64,000 nucleotides of DNA from Sphingomonadaceae bacterium. Its GTDB lineage: Bacteria > Pseudomonadota > Alphaproteobacteria > Sphingomonadales > Sphingomonadaceae. The stretch covers positions 113,306-177,305 of the forward strand of contig CANJUF010000002.1 in NCBI GenBank assembly GCA_947477745.1. Reading direction: 5' to 3'. The position numbers and the translations under genes are program-made. The notes under the pieces are model-generated. The model was not told the origin of the DNA, searched no databases, and saw only the letters and a list, made by a program, of their open reading frames with translations. Of the stretch, positions 53,166-61,907 are shown piece after piece (the first letter of the stretch is position 1; each line of letters begins with the position of its first letter).

Positions 53166-54335
53166 TTATTCTCCGTTGATTTGTTCCGGGTGAACATCGC
53201 GTCCCTTTTCGAGGAATGGCCGGGGATTGACCGGGCGGCCGCCAATACGCACTTCGAAATGCAGATGTGGTCCGGTCGAGCGGCCGGTGCTGCCGATCGC
53301 ACCGATCGTGTCGCCAGCCGCTACCGACTGGCCAAGCACCGCACCGATACGCGACATGTGCGCATAGCGGGTCATCAGTCCATTGCCGTGATCGATCTCG
53401 ACGCAGTTGCCGTAGCCTTGCTTGCGTCCGGCGAAGGAAATAGTGCCTTTGGCCGCGGCATAGATCGGCGCACCGATCGGCCCCTTGAAATCAAGCCCGG
53501 CATGGAAAGCCGCGCCGCCGTTGATCGGGTCGGAGCGATAGCCGAAGCCGGAGGAGATATAGTCCATCCGCGCCGGATGAACCTACGGGATGCCGGCAAG
53601 GCCGCGCTCAAGCGTGTCCATGCGCGCGAGGCTGAGCCCGAGGCGCTCGAAGCGCGGATCGAGCGATCCATCGCGGCTGGTGGCGAGGCTCACAAAGGGG
53701 CCGCCCTTCGCCTCGTTGCTGTCCATTGTGGCAATGAGCGAGGCAGGATTGAGGCCGAGTTTGGCGATGGCGCCTGCCGCGATCCTGGCGCGGCGGTCGG
53801 CATAGCGGGTCAGGCGCTCGACAAAGGCAAGCTGGCGCGCTTCGATGCGGGCGAGGCCGGTCGCCTCGGGCAGCGCGCTGCTGACCTTGTCGACGGTGCG
53901 CTGCGCTTCGGTGGTGCTGTCGCTGACGGTGTCGTCGGCGCCCGCCTCGACGGGCAGGTTGCCGATATGCGATTCTACCATGCGCTCGACGAACGACTGG
54001 CGGCGGGCAAGATCGTCGGCCACCGAATCGAGCCCGCTGCGGTACTGCTGCACGCGGCTTTCGGCATTGGCGACCCGCGCCTCGCGGTCGAGCAGGCTCA
54101 GCCGGTCACGCTCGGCATTGTAGCGCGCCGCCGAAGCGATGATCATGGTGACGGCCCAGCCGAGCAGCAGCGCTACCGCCAGGGTTGCGGCAATCGCCTG
54201 CAAACGCGAAGAAATCTTGACGAATCGCACTTGCCCCTGCGACCGCATGATAAACTCGCGATCGGGGAACAGGGTTTTCAGATGTCGCCCCAGCGACCCC
54301 CCAGCCAAAACCTTCAAAGCAACCCCGCCGAGCAA
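53166..54335 (-). pseudogene. M23 metallopeptidase gene interrupted by an in-frame TAG
   Basis: Two pieces in the same frame: an N-terminal part (250 codons, TTG 54335 start, one membrane helix AIAATLAVALLLGWAVTMI, then a long coiled coil) ending GLAGIP-stop at 53583-53585, and a C-terminal part (MDYISSGFGYRSDPINGG onward) with the full M23 catalytic motifs FHAGLDF and HLHFEV. The stop is TAG where CAG (Gln) would restore the frame. As it stands only the non-catalytic half would be exported, unless the stop is suppressed or the C-terminal half is translated from Met 53567. Ends 4 bp before the bactofilin gene. Confidence 0.82.
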
Positions 54336-54555
54336 TGACCTTGCCTCTGCGCAAGAGACAAGGCGGCTAGCAGCGGGTTTGCTAACATGCGAGTCCGGAT
54401 AGTATCACCTTGGAAGTATTGCGGGGTGAACCGAGCCGGGGCCACGATGAACCGTTTATGAACGAGGGAACTTAACTTCGGCTCGGGCGACAGGCCAGAT
54501 TCGGGCGATGACATGGACGGTGGCCAAAGCCAGGCAAAATCGCTAGGCAAATTCC

Positions 54556-55842
54556 ATGACTGTTCAGACCCCCGTATCGATCGATCAATCGGAGCAGGTT
54601 GATCAGCTTGTCGCCCGGCTCGGCGCTGAGGGTCGCGCGGCGCAGCGTGCTTTGGCGAGGCTGACCGATGCCGACAAGGCGATGGCGCTTCGCGCGGCGG
54701 CGCGCTCGATCCGCGAACGTGAAGCCGAAATCCTCGCTGCAAATGCGCTCGACATCGCGGCGGGCGAAGCAAGCGGCCTAGGCGCGGCCATGCTCGACCG
54801 GCTGCGGCTCGATTCCGCCCGGCTCGCGGGTATTGCCGCTGCGGTGGAGCAGGTCGCCTCGCTGCCCGATCCGGTCGGCGAGGTGATCGATACGGCCACG
54901 CGGCCCAATGGCCTCGCGCTATCACGGGTGAGGGTGCCGATCGGGCTGATCGGCATCATTTATGAGAGCCGCCCCAACGTGACGGTCGACGCCGCTGCCC
55001 TGTGCCTGCGTTCGGGCAATGCCACGCTGCTGCGCGGCGGCAGCGAAGCGGTCAATTCCAACCGCGCGCTGCATTCAGCCTTTGTCGCCGGGATCGAAGC
55101 CGAGGGCATTCCCGCCGCAGCCGTCCAGCTCATGCCGACGCAGGACCGTGCTGCGGTAGGCGCGATGCTGGCCGCTGCCGGGGTGATCGACATGATCGTG
55201 CCGCGCGGCGGCAAGAGCCTGGTCGAGCGGGTACAGGCCGATGCGCGGGTTCCGGTGCTCGCCCATCTCGACGGCATCTGCCACACCTATGTCCATTCCT
55301 CCGCCAATCCGGACATGGCGCGCGAAATCGCGCTTAACGCCAAGATGCGGCGCACCGGCATCTGCGGGGCGATGGAAACGCTGCTTATCGACGCGCGCTT
55401 CGCCGCAGCTTCGCAGGTCGCCGCGGCGCTGATCGATGCCGGCTGCGAGCTGCGCGGCGATGCGCGAGCCTGTGCGCTCGATCCGCGCATCGGGCCGGCG
55501 AGCGCCGAGGACTGGGACACCGAATATCTCGACGCCGTGCTCTCACTGGCCATCGTCGACGGCCTCGACGAAGCCCTCGCGCATATCGAGCGTCACAGCT
55601 CGGGCCATACCGAAGCGATCGTCACGCAGGACGAGGAGGCCGCCGAGCGGTTCCTCGCCGAGGTCGACAGCGCGATAGTCATGGTCAACGCCTCCACCCA
55701 GTTTGCCGACGGCGGCGAGTTCGGGCTGGGCGCGGAGATCGGCATCGCCACGGGGCGGCTGCATGCGCGCGGCCCGGTCGCGCTGGAAGGACTGACGACG
55801 TACAAGTGGCTGGTGCGCGGCACGGGCCAGCTCAGACCCTGA
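54556..55842 (+). CDS. proA: Glutamate-5-semialdehyde dehydrogenase (gamma-glutamyl phosphate reductase)
   Basis: 428 residues. NADPH-dependent reduction of gamma-glutamyl phosphate in proline synthesis. Typical segments: PIGLIGIIYESRPNVTVDAA (128-147), the nucleophile Cys270 in MRRTGICGAMETLL, and QFADGGEFGLGAEIGIATG near the end. Length is normal. proB is not adjacent. nadD follows immediately, starting 5 bp after the stop. Confidence 0.95.
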   Translation: MTVQTPVSIDQSEQVDQLVARLGAEGRAAQRALARLTDADKAMALRAAARSIREREAEILAANALDIAAGEASGLGAAMLDRLRLDSARLAGIAAAVEQVASLPDPVGEVIDTATRPNGLALSRVRVPIGLIGIIYESRPNVTVDAAALCLRSGNATLLRGGSEAVNSNRALHSAFVAGIEAEGIPAAAVQLMPTQDRAAVGAMLAAAGVIDMIVPRGGKSLVERVQADARVPVLAHLDGICHTYVHSSANPDMAREIALNAKMRRTGICGAMETLLIDARFAAASQVAAALIDAGCELRGDARACALDPRIGPASAEDWDTEYLDAVLSLAIVDGLDEALAHIERHSSGHTEAIVTQDEEAAERFLAEVDSAIVMVNASTQFADGGEFGLGAEIGIATGRLHARGPVALEGLTTYKWLVRGTGQLRP

Positions 55843-55847
55843 CAGCC

Positions 55848-56549
55848 TTGCCCTCCCCTCGCCGCCGCCGCGTTGGCCTGCTCGGCGGCAGCTTCAACCC
55901 GGCGCATGGCGGCCACCGGCGCATATCCCTGTTCGCGCGCCAGGCCCTTGGCCTCGACGAGATCTGGTGGCTGGTCTCGCCGGGCAATCCGCTCAAAGAC
56001 GCGTGCACCATGGCGCCGCTGAGCGCCCGCTTCGCTTCGGCCAGGGCGCAGGCGCGGCGCGCGCCGATCCGCGTCACCGTGATCGAGCGCGATCTCGGCA
56101 CGCGCTATACTGTCGACACGTTGCGCGCGATCCGGCGGCGCTGGCCCAGGCTCGACTTCGTTTGGCTGATGGGCACCGACAATCTCGCGCAGTTCGACCG
56201 CTGGAAGCACTGGCGCGACATTGCGCGATCGATGCCGATTGCGGCAATCGCCAGACCGGGTTATGATGGTGCTGCTGTCGCGAGCCCCGCGATGGCCTGG
56301 CTCAGGCGATACCGGACCTCTGCGACCAGCTTGCACCGACCGGAAAGGTGGAGCGCTCCAACCCTGGTGCTCTTGCAATTCGACCCTGACAGGCGCTCGG
56401 CGACTGAGCTTCGCCGCGACGACCCGGACTGGGCCAGCCGCTGGTCGAACCGCTTCCAGCGCGATGGTGTGACGCATCGCCGCGTTGTGCCGGAACACGC
56501 CGAGCCAGTTCCTTTTGCTCCAAAGCGAATGTCCGGTAAGCCCCGGTGA
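55848..56549 (+). CDS. nadD: Nicotinate-nucleotide adenylyltransferase
   Basis: 233 residues. Adenylates nicotinate mononucleotide in NAD+ synthesis. The nucleotidyl-transferase signature GGSFNPAHGGHRRISL (10-25) is intact; the substrate-binding WWLVSPGNPLKD and the FVWLMGTDNLAQFDRWK (ISTxR-like region follows) segments match NadD. The start is a TTG at 55848, 5 bp after proA; no ATG or GTG is available without overlapping proA. The C-terminal 45 residues are more divergent and Arg-rich than in E. coli NadD. Confidence 0.9.
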   Translation: MPSPRRRRVGLLGGSFNPAHGGHRRISLFARQALGLDEIWWLVSPGNPLKDACTMAPLSARFASARAQARRAPIRVTVIERDLGTRYTVDTLRAIRRRWPRLDFVWLMGTDNLAQFDRWKHWRDIARSMPIAAIARPGYDGAAVASPAMAWLRRYRTSATSLHRPERWSAPTLVLLQFDPDRRSATELRRDDPDWASRWSNRFQRDGVTHRRVVPEHAEPVPFAPKRMSGKPR

Positions 56550-56677
56550 TCCTTGCCGCACTTCCCGGTCTGCGGACCACAGCGGCGTTCCGCCCCACAT
56601 CCAATTCAAACCCCGCGCGCAGACCGGTGACGCGTCACCGGCATGCCGCTTTCCGATCCGGAGAGAACGAGACCTAG

Positions 56678-57079
56678 ATGAATCAAGCGCAGACCCAGCC
56701 GGTCAAGGCCGCCGCTGCCGACTTGTCCCGCACGCGGGACACCGAGACCCTTCTTGCCCTCACGCTCGAATCGCTCGACGATGATCAGGCGCAGGACGTG
56801 GTATCGATCCCGCTGGAGGGCAAATCCAGCATCGCCGACCACATGATCGTCGCTTCGGGCCGGTCGAGCCGCCAGGTGACCGCGATCGCGCAGAAGCTGG
56901 CCGAACGGATCAAGCATTCGGGCCTCGCCAAGCCGCGCATCGAGGGGCTGCCCGCCGCCGACTGGGTGGTGGTCGACGCCGGAGACGTTGTCGTGCACCT
57001 GTTCCGCCCCGAGGTTCGCGGCTTCTACAACCTCGAGCGCATGTGGGGCTTCGGCGACGCTGCCAGCGGTACGGCCTGA
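56678..57079 (+). CDS. rsfS: Ribosome silencing factor RsfS
   Basis: 133 residues. Binds ribosomal protein L14 to block subunit joining in starvation. The conserved IPLEGKSSIADHMIVASGRS (about 46-65) and the DWVVVDAGDVVVHLFRPEVR segment (about 97-116) are diagnostic. The ATG is preceded by GGAGAG. It stands in the conserved order nadD-rsfS-rlmH, with a 128-bp gap after nadD that may contain a promoter. Confidence 0.93.
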   Translation: MNQAQTQPVKAAAADLSRTRDTETLLALTLESLDDDQAQDVVSIPLEGKSSIADHMIVASGRSSRQVTAIAQKLAERIKHSGLAKPRIEGLPAADWVVVDAGDVVVHLFRPEVRGFYNLERMWGFGDAASGTA

Positions 57080-57119
57080 CGCTTGAAAATGGCGTAGCAC
57101 CGGGCCGGGTTGAGAACCA

Positions 57120-57542
57120 ATGCTGCTTCACGTCATCGCCCGCGGCAAGATCGGCCGCTCGCCCGAGGCCGACATGTTCAAGCGCTATGCAAAGCGCATT
57201 TCCTGGCCCTTTCGCCACACCGAACTGCCCGAGAGCGGCGGCAAGCTCCCTGATCCGCAAACGCCGTGCCGCATGGTCCTGCTCGACGAGCGCGGCGAGC
57301 AGATAAGCTCCGAGCAATTCGCCCGCGTGCTCGAACGCTGGCGCGACCAGGGCGTGCGCGAGACGCGGTTCCTGATCGGCGCGGCGGACGGGCACGGTGA
57401 CGAGGCGCGCACCGAGGCGGACTTGCTGATCGCCTTTGGCGCGATGACCTGGCCGCACCTCATGGCCCGCGCCATGCTCGCCGAGCAGCTATGGCGCGCG
57501 ACCAGCATTCTCGCCGGTCATCCCTATCACCGCGCGGGCTAG
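57120..57542 (+). CDS. rlmH: 23S rRNA (pseudouridine1915-N3)-methyltransferase
   Basis: 140 residues, SPOUT-knot methyltransferase. LHVIARGKIGRSPEADMFKR at the N-terminus, LLDERGEQISSEQFARVLE, FLIGAADGHG and the terminal HPYHRAG match RlmH. It methylates N3 of pseudouridine 1915 in helix 69. Small protein of usual length; starts 40 bp after rsfS and precedes the broken envC gene by 34 bp. Confidence 0.93.
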   Translation: MLLHVIARGKIGRSPEADMFKRYAKRISWPFRHTELPESGGKLPDPQTPCRMVLLDERGEQISSEQFARVLERWRDQGVRETRFLIGAADGHGDEARTEADLLIAFGAMTWPHLMARAMLAEQLWRATSILAGHPYHRAG

Positions 57543-57576
57543 CCTGTCCCCCACCGCGCGGCTAAGAGCACGCGCG

Positions 57577-58810
57577 ATGCCCATCCTCTCGCGATCCCTG
57601 CTGGCCCCCATTTTGGTTGCCGCCGTGCTTGCGGGCGGCGCGGTCACGGCGCAATCCAGCCTCGACCCGGCGCTACGCGCCAGCGGCGATCCGGCGTTGG
57701 CGCGCAGCGCGCTCACCCGCGCGATCAGGGAAGGCAAGCGCGCCAAGTATCGCGCCGAACAGCTTGAAGAGGACGCGCGCCGTGCCACCGAGCGCGCCGA
57801 AAGGACTGCCGCTCAGGCAGCCGCAGTCGCAGCGCGCATCCAGGAAACCGAGGCGCGCATCGCCGCCCGCCAGGCGCAGATCAGGCTGATGGCTGCCCGC
57901 CGCGAGCGGCTCGATGCCCGGCTGGCCTGGCGGCAGGAGCCGCTGATCCGGCTGTCCGCCGCGCTTCAGCGGCTCTCGCGCCGCCCGCCCGTGCTCGGCC
58001 TGCTGCGTCCCGGCTCGATCCGCGATGCAGTTTATTTGCGCGCCCTCTTGTCGACGATGCTGCCGCAGGTAGAGGCGCGGACAGCGGCGCTGCGGGCGGA
58101 ACTGGCGCGGATCCGCGAGCTTGCGCGGCAGCAGGCCGGCGCAGCGCAGTCGCTTGCCCACGAGCAGCAGCGTCTGCGCCAGCGCCAGCAGCGCCTTGCC
58201 CAGATCGAGGCCGAAGAGCGGCTCGACCTGCGCCGCGTCGCCGGGATCGCCTCGCGCGAGAACGAGCGGGCGCTCGCCTTGGCTGAGCGCGCGCGCGATC
58301 TGGAGGACCTGGTCGAAGTCGTGGGCGAGCAGGGCCGGCTGAGCGCCGAACTCGAAGCGCTGCCCGGCCCCGTCATGCGCCCGCTCCGCCCGAGCGAATC
58401 GCAGGTGGCGGAGGTGGAAGCGCCCAGCGCCATGCCGAGCGCGCTTGCCAATTATATCCTGCCCGTCGCCGGCCGGCTGGTGACCGGCTTTGGCGCGAGT
58501 ACGGGCGGAGGACGGTCCTCGCGCGGGATCGTGCTCGCGGCGCGCGGCGGCGCGCAAGTGGTCGCGCCAGCCGGGGGACGGGTCGCTTTCGCCGGACCTT
58601 ATCGCGGATGGCCGGATCGTTATCGTCGAGCACGACGGCGGCTGGACTTCGCTTGTGACCGGGCTTGCCCGGCTCGACGTCGATCCGGGCGAGCGGCTGG
58701 TCGCCGGATCGCCGCTTGGCGTGGTCGAACCGTCGGCCGGCACAGTCAGGCTGGAGCTGCGCCGGGGCGGTGAGCCGGTAAACCCGCTGCGCTATCTGGG
58801 GGGTGTCTAG
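57577..58810 (+). pseudogene. envC: EnvC-like murein hydrolase activator, frameshifted
   Basis: Exported EnvC/LytM-type protein: signal peptide (1-25, PILVAAVLAGGAVTAQ), a coiled-coil rich in Arg, Glu and Ala (about 30-250) and a C-terminal degenerate LytM domain. At 58609 the frame shifts: upstream reads VAFAGPYRGW, downstream the correct frame resumes GRIVIVEHDGGWTSL in the +1 frame. The sequence GGA-T-GGC lacks two bases relative to the expected G-(Y/F)-G. Without correction the LytM end is replaced by 50 unrelated residues. EnvC activates AmiA/B-type amidases in cell separation. Neighbours rlmH and ctpA are intact. Confidence 0.82.
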
Positions 58811-58900
58811 GGTCTATTGCCATTTGCAGACCGGGCCATCTGGTATTCAGCAAGGTTCCGGCATAAAATGGCACGGAACACGAAAGGCAGACGAGAACCC

Positions 58901-60247
58901 ATGAAGATTGCTTCGCTTGTCCGCGCGACCGTTCTGGTCAGCGCCGTAGCCCTGATTCCGGCGACAACCGCCGGGTTGGCGGCGGTGGACAGCCGCTCGG
59001 GCATGCAATTCGGCAAGCTGGCCGCGATCTACCGGCTGGTGAAGGACAACTACGTCGATCAGGTCGATGACGACAAACTGCTGAAGGGTGCGATCAACGG
59101 CATGCTCGCCAGCCTCGATCCGCATTCGAGCTATCTCGACGGTTCGGGGCTGCAGCGGCTGGAGACGATGATCGACGGCAACTATTCCGGCCTCGGGCTC
59201 TCGGTCCAGATGGAGGACGGCGCGGTCAAGGTGATCTCGCCGTTCCGCGGCAGCCCGGCCGAGAAGGCGGGCATCAAGGCGGGCGACTACATCACTCACC
59301 TCGACGGCGTGCTCTATTTCGAGCGCGATCTCGACGAGGCGGTCGAGAAGATGCGCGGTCCTGCGGGGACTTCGATCCGGCTTACCGTGTTCCGATCGGG
59401 GCGCGACGAGCCTTTCGACGTGACCGTGACGCGCGGCATCATCGACCTTGAGCCGGTCACCTGGCAGCTGACCGATGCGGTGGGCGTGGTCACCGTGAAC
59501 GAGTTCTCGCGCGATGTCGGGCGAGACGTTGCCGGGGCGATCCAGGACCTGCGCAAGCAAGCGGCCGCGACCGGCGGTCTCAAGGGATTGGTGCTCGATC
59601 TGCGCTCCAATCCCGGCGGCTCGCTCGATGAGGCAGTCGCCTTGTCCGATCTGTTCGTGTCGAGCGGCGACATCGTCTCGCAGCGCGGCAGGGTCGCGAG
59701 CGAAAACGAATTCTACCGCGCCGAAACCATGTTCCGGGGCGACATCGCCAAGGACCTGCCGCTGGTGGTGCTGATCGATGCAGGCAGTGCCTCGGCTTCG
59801 GAAATCGTCGCGGGCGCGCTGCAGGATCACCGCCGCGCCGTCATCATGGGCGAGCGCAGCTTCGGCAAGGGCTCTGTCCAGTCGCTGATCGGCCTCGACC
59901 GCACCAGCGCGATCAAGCTGACCACGGCGCGCTATTTCACACCGTCGGGTCATTCGGTGCAGGAAGGCGGGATCGAACCCGATATCCGCGTGCCGCAGCT
60001 CTCCGATCCCGACGCGCGGGTCCGCTCCGAACGGGCGGTGCGAGAATCCGATCTGCGCGGCCACCTGATCAACGAGGTCTCGCTCGACGACAAGAAGCTC
60101 GAGGCCGACCGCAAGGACGATCCGCGCTTCGCCATGACCGCCGAGCAATTGAAGGCCAAGGGCATCGCCGACTTCCAGCTGCACTATGCGATCGAGACGT
60201 TGCGCCGCGCCGATGCGCCGACCGTGCTTGCCGCAAGGCGCAAGTAG
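58901..60247 (+). CDS. ctpA: S41-family C-terminal processing peptidase
   Basis: 448 residues. Signal peptide (1-28, VRATVLVSAVALIPATTAGL), PDZ domain (about 95-180; GLGLSVQMEDGAVKVISPFR) and the S41 catalytic core: SNPGGSLDEAVAL (236-248), AGSASASEIVAGALQDH with the nucleophile Ser, and the Lys323 in FGKGSVQSL. Periplasmic protease. The ATG at 58901 begins the signal peptide; an earlier ATG at 58868 adds basic residues. Common neighbour of envC, whose product may be degraded or regulated by it. Confidence 0.92.
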   Translation: MKIASLVRATVLVSAVALIPATTAGLAAVDSRSGMQFGKLAAIYRLVKDNYVDQVDDDKLLKGAINGMLASLDPHSSYLDGSGLQRLETMIDGNYSGLGLSVQMEDGAVKVISPFRGSPAEKAGIKAGDYITHLDGVLYFERDLDEAVEKMRGPAGTSIRLTVFRSGRDEPFDVTVTRGIIDLEPVTWQLTDAVGVVTVNEFSRDVGRDVAGAIQDLRKQAAATGGLKGLVLDLRSNPGGSLDEAVALSDLFVSSGDIVSQRGRVASENEFYRAETMFRGDIAKDLPLVVLIDAGSASASEIVAGALQDHRRAVIMGERSFGKGSVQSLIGLDRTSAIKLTTARYFTPSGHSVQEGGIEPDIRVPQLSDPDARVRSERAVRESDLRGHLINEVSLDDKKLEADRKDDPRFAMTAEQLKAKGIADFQLHYAIETLRRADAPTVLAARRK

Positions 60248-60260
60248 GGCCGGGCCCGTC

Positions 60261-60746
60261 TTGACGCTCAACCTTTCCGAGCGGCTTGCCCGCGCGACCG
60301 CGCTGCTGGTGCCATTGGCGCTGCTCGCGGGGGCCTACCTATCGCAGTATGGTTTCGGGCTTCATCCGTGCGAGATGTGCTGGTGGCAGCGCTATGCGCA
60401 TTTCGCGGCGCTTGCGTTGGCGCTGCTCGCCTTTGCACTCCCGAAGCAGCGAACCTTCGTCGCGCTAGCAGCGATTGCGATCGCTGCCTCGGCGGCGATC
60501 GGCGGGTTTCACGCGGGGGTCGAATATGGTTGGTGGCAGGGCTTCACTACCTGCACCGCGCCCGCTTCGGGAAGCGGCGGAGGGGACCCGCTCAAGGCGA
60601 TCCTCCAAGCGCCGCTGGTGCGCTGCGACGTTGCGCCGTGGTCGCTCGCGGGGGTCTCGCTCGCGGGCTGGAACTTCCTGTTTTCGCTGGCGGGCGCGCT
60701 TGCCGTGGCCTTGCTCCTGACCCGGAAGGGAAGCACTGCGTCATGA
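60261..60746 (+). CDS. dsbB: Disulfide bond formation protein DsbB-like
   Basis: 161 residues with four membrane helices. The two redox pairs are Cys37/Cys40 (HPCEMCWWQRYAHF) and Cys98/Cys122 (FTTCTAP and LVRCDVA). DsbB re-oxidises DsbA using ubiquinone. The likely start is TTG 60261, 13 bp after ctpA; earlier residues in the frame do not look protein-like. It ends in an ATGA overlap with coq7. Confidence 0.85.
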   Translation: MTLNLSERLARATALLVPLALLAGAYLSQYGFGLHPCEMCWWQRYAHFAALALALLAFALPKQRTFVALAAIAIAASAAIGGFHAGVEYGWWQGFTTCTAPASGSGGGDPLKAILQAPLVRCDVAPWSLAGVSLAGWNFLFSLAGALAVALLLTRKGSTAS

Positions 60747-61264
60747 AAACCAACGCGAGCGAGCGCATGCTGCGGGTCGATCAGGCCGGCGAATACGGCG
60801 CGACGCGGATCTACGAAGGGCAGCTTGCGGTGATGGGCAACCGGGCACGTCATGCGCGCGACATTGCCGCTATGGCCTCGCAGGAAGAGGCGCACCGCGC
60901 CACTTTCGACGCGATGATGACCGCGCGCCGGGTCCGCCCGACCTTGCTCCAGCCGCTGTGGTCGCGCGCGGGCTATCTGCTTGGAGCGGCGACAGCGCTG
61001 ATCGGCCCGGAAGCGGCAATGGCCTGCACCGTTGCCATCGAGGAAGAGATCGACCGGCACTACTCGCGCCAGCTCGACCTTCTGGAGGAAAGCGGCGCCG
61101 ATCCCGAACTCGAAGGCCACGTCCGCGCTTTCCGCGAGGACGAGCGCGCGCACCGCGATACGGCGCTGGAGGCCGGGGCCGAGCGCGCGCCCGCTCTGCC
61201 GCTGCTTTCGGGCGCGATCCGGCTGGGGTGCAGGCTCGCGATCCGGCTATCGGAGCGCATCTAA
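60743..61264 (+). CDS. coq7: Demethoxyubiquinone hydroxylase COQ7/UbiF type
   Basis: 173 residues, ferritin-like diiron protein. Carboxylate and His ligands occur in RVDQAGEYGATRIYEGQ (about 11-27), ASQEEAHRATFDAMM and the second half's VAIEEEIDRHYSRQLDLLEE and EDERAHRDTALE. It hydroxylates demethoxyubiquinol at C6 in ubiquinone synthesis. The ATG overlaps the dsbB stop. It is shorter at the N-terminus than mitochondrial COQ7, as usual for bacteria. Confidence 0.92.
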   Translation: MKTNASERMLRVDQAGEYGATRIYEGQLAVMGNRARHARDIAAMASQEEAHRATFDAMMTARRVRPTLLQPLWSRAGYLLGAATALIGPEAAMACTVAIEEEIDRHYSRQLDLLEESGADPELEGHVRAFREDERAHRDTALEAGAERAPALPLLSGAIRLGCRLAIRLSERI

Positions 61265-61346
61265 AGCTTTCTTCAGCTATCATTCACCCGATCGCCGCCC
61301 TATATTCGGCACAATACGAATTCGATGCCGCAAGGAGTTTCGCCAC

Positions 61347-61892
61347 GTGCTGCGCCCCATTCCCGCTTCGCTCGCTTCGGCCCTGATGCTTGGCTTAGGC
61401 GCGCTCGCGCCCTTGCCCGCGTCTGCGCAGGGTTCGGGTGAAACCATCAACGCGCTGATCGTCTACGGCGAGGATCCCTGCCCGGTTTCGACCGGCGACC
61501 AGATCACGGTCTGCGCCCGTAAGGACGAGGCCGAGCGCTACCGGATTCCTGAAATTCTGCGCGATACCGCCTCGCCGCAGAACGAGGCCTGGAACAACAA
61601 GGTGCTCGCTTATGAGACGGTGTTCGCCACCGGCACCCTGAGCTGCTCGCCGACCGGCCCCGGCGGGTTCACAGGCTGCACTCAGAATATGATCGACCAG
61701 GCCTATGCCGAGAAGCGCACCGACGCCTCGGTTAAGTTCGCTCAGTTGATCGAGGAGGAACGCGCACGGCGACTCGCGACGATCGATGCCGATGCCCAGG
61801 CTGATCAGGCCGATGTCGAAGCGGCGGAAAAGCAGTACTTCGAGGACAAGGCTGCTCCAACACCTGCGCCGGCTCCCGCTCCCGCGCCTTAA
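61347..61892 (+). CDS. Exported protein of unknown function
   Basis: 181 residues with a signal peptide (VLRPIPASLASALMLGLGAL, then APLPASAQG). The mature part has four cysteines in two pairs (EDPCPVSTGDQITVCARKDE and TLSCSPTGPGGFTGCTQN), probably disulfide-bonded, and a C-terminal Ala/Pro-rich tail (APTPAPAPAPAP). The start GTG at 61347 has AAGGAG nine bases upstream. Similar small exported proteins with this DPCP start occur in sphingomonads; function unknown. Confidence 0.7.
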   Translation: MLRPIPASLASALMLGLGALAPLPASAQGSGETINALIVYGEDPCPVSTGDQITVCARKDEAERYRIPEILRDTASPQNEAWNNKVLAYETVFATGTLSCSPTGPGGFTGCTQNMIDQAYAEKRTDASVKFAQLIEEERARRLATIDADAQADQADVEAAEKQYFEDKAAPTPAPAPAPAP

Positions 61893-61907
61893 CGAGGCGC
61901 TTTCTGC

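Noticed and set aside
53166..53567. Treating the C-terminal M23 piece as an independent small peptidase gene
   Set aside because: The same-frame upstream half, only 5 codons away across a TAG, has the matching membrane anchor and coiled coil, so one broken gene is the better reading.
54431..54486. 8-bp inverted repeat CCGAGCCG...CGGCTCGG upstream of proA
   Set aside because: The 40-base loop and the short stem are compatible with chance in GC-rich DNA; no promoter or terminator context.
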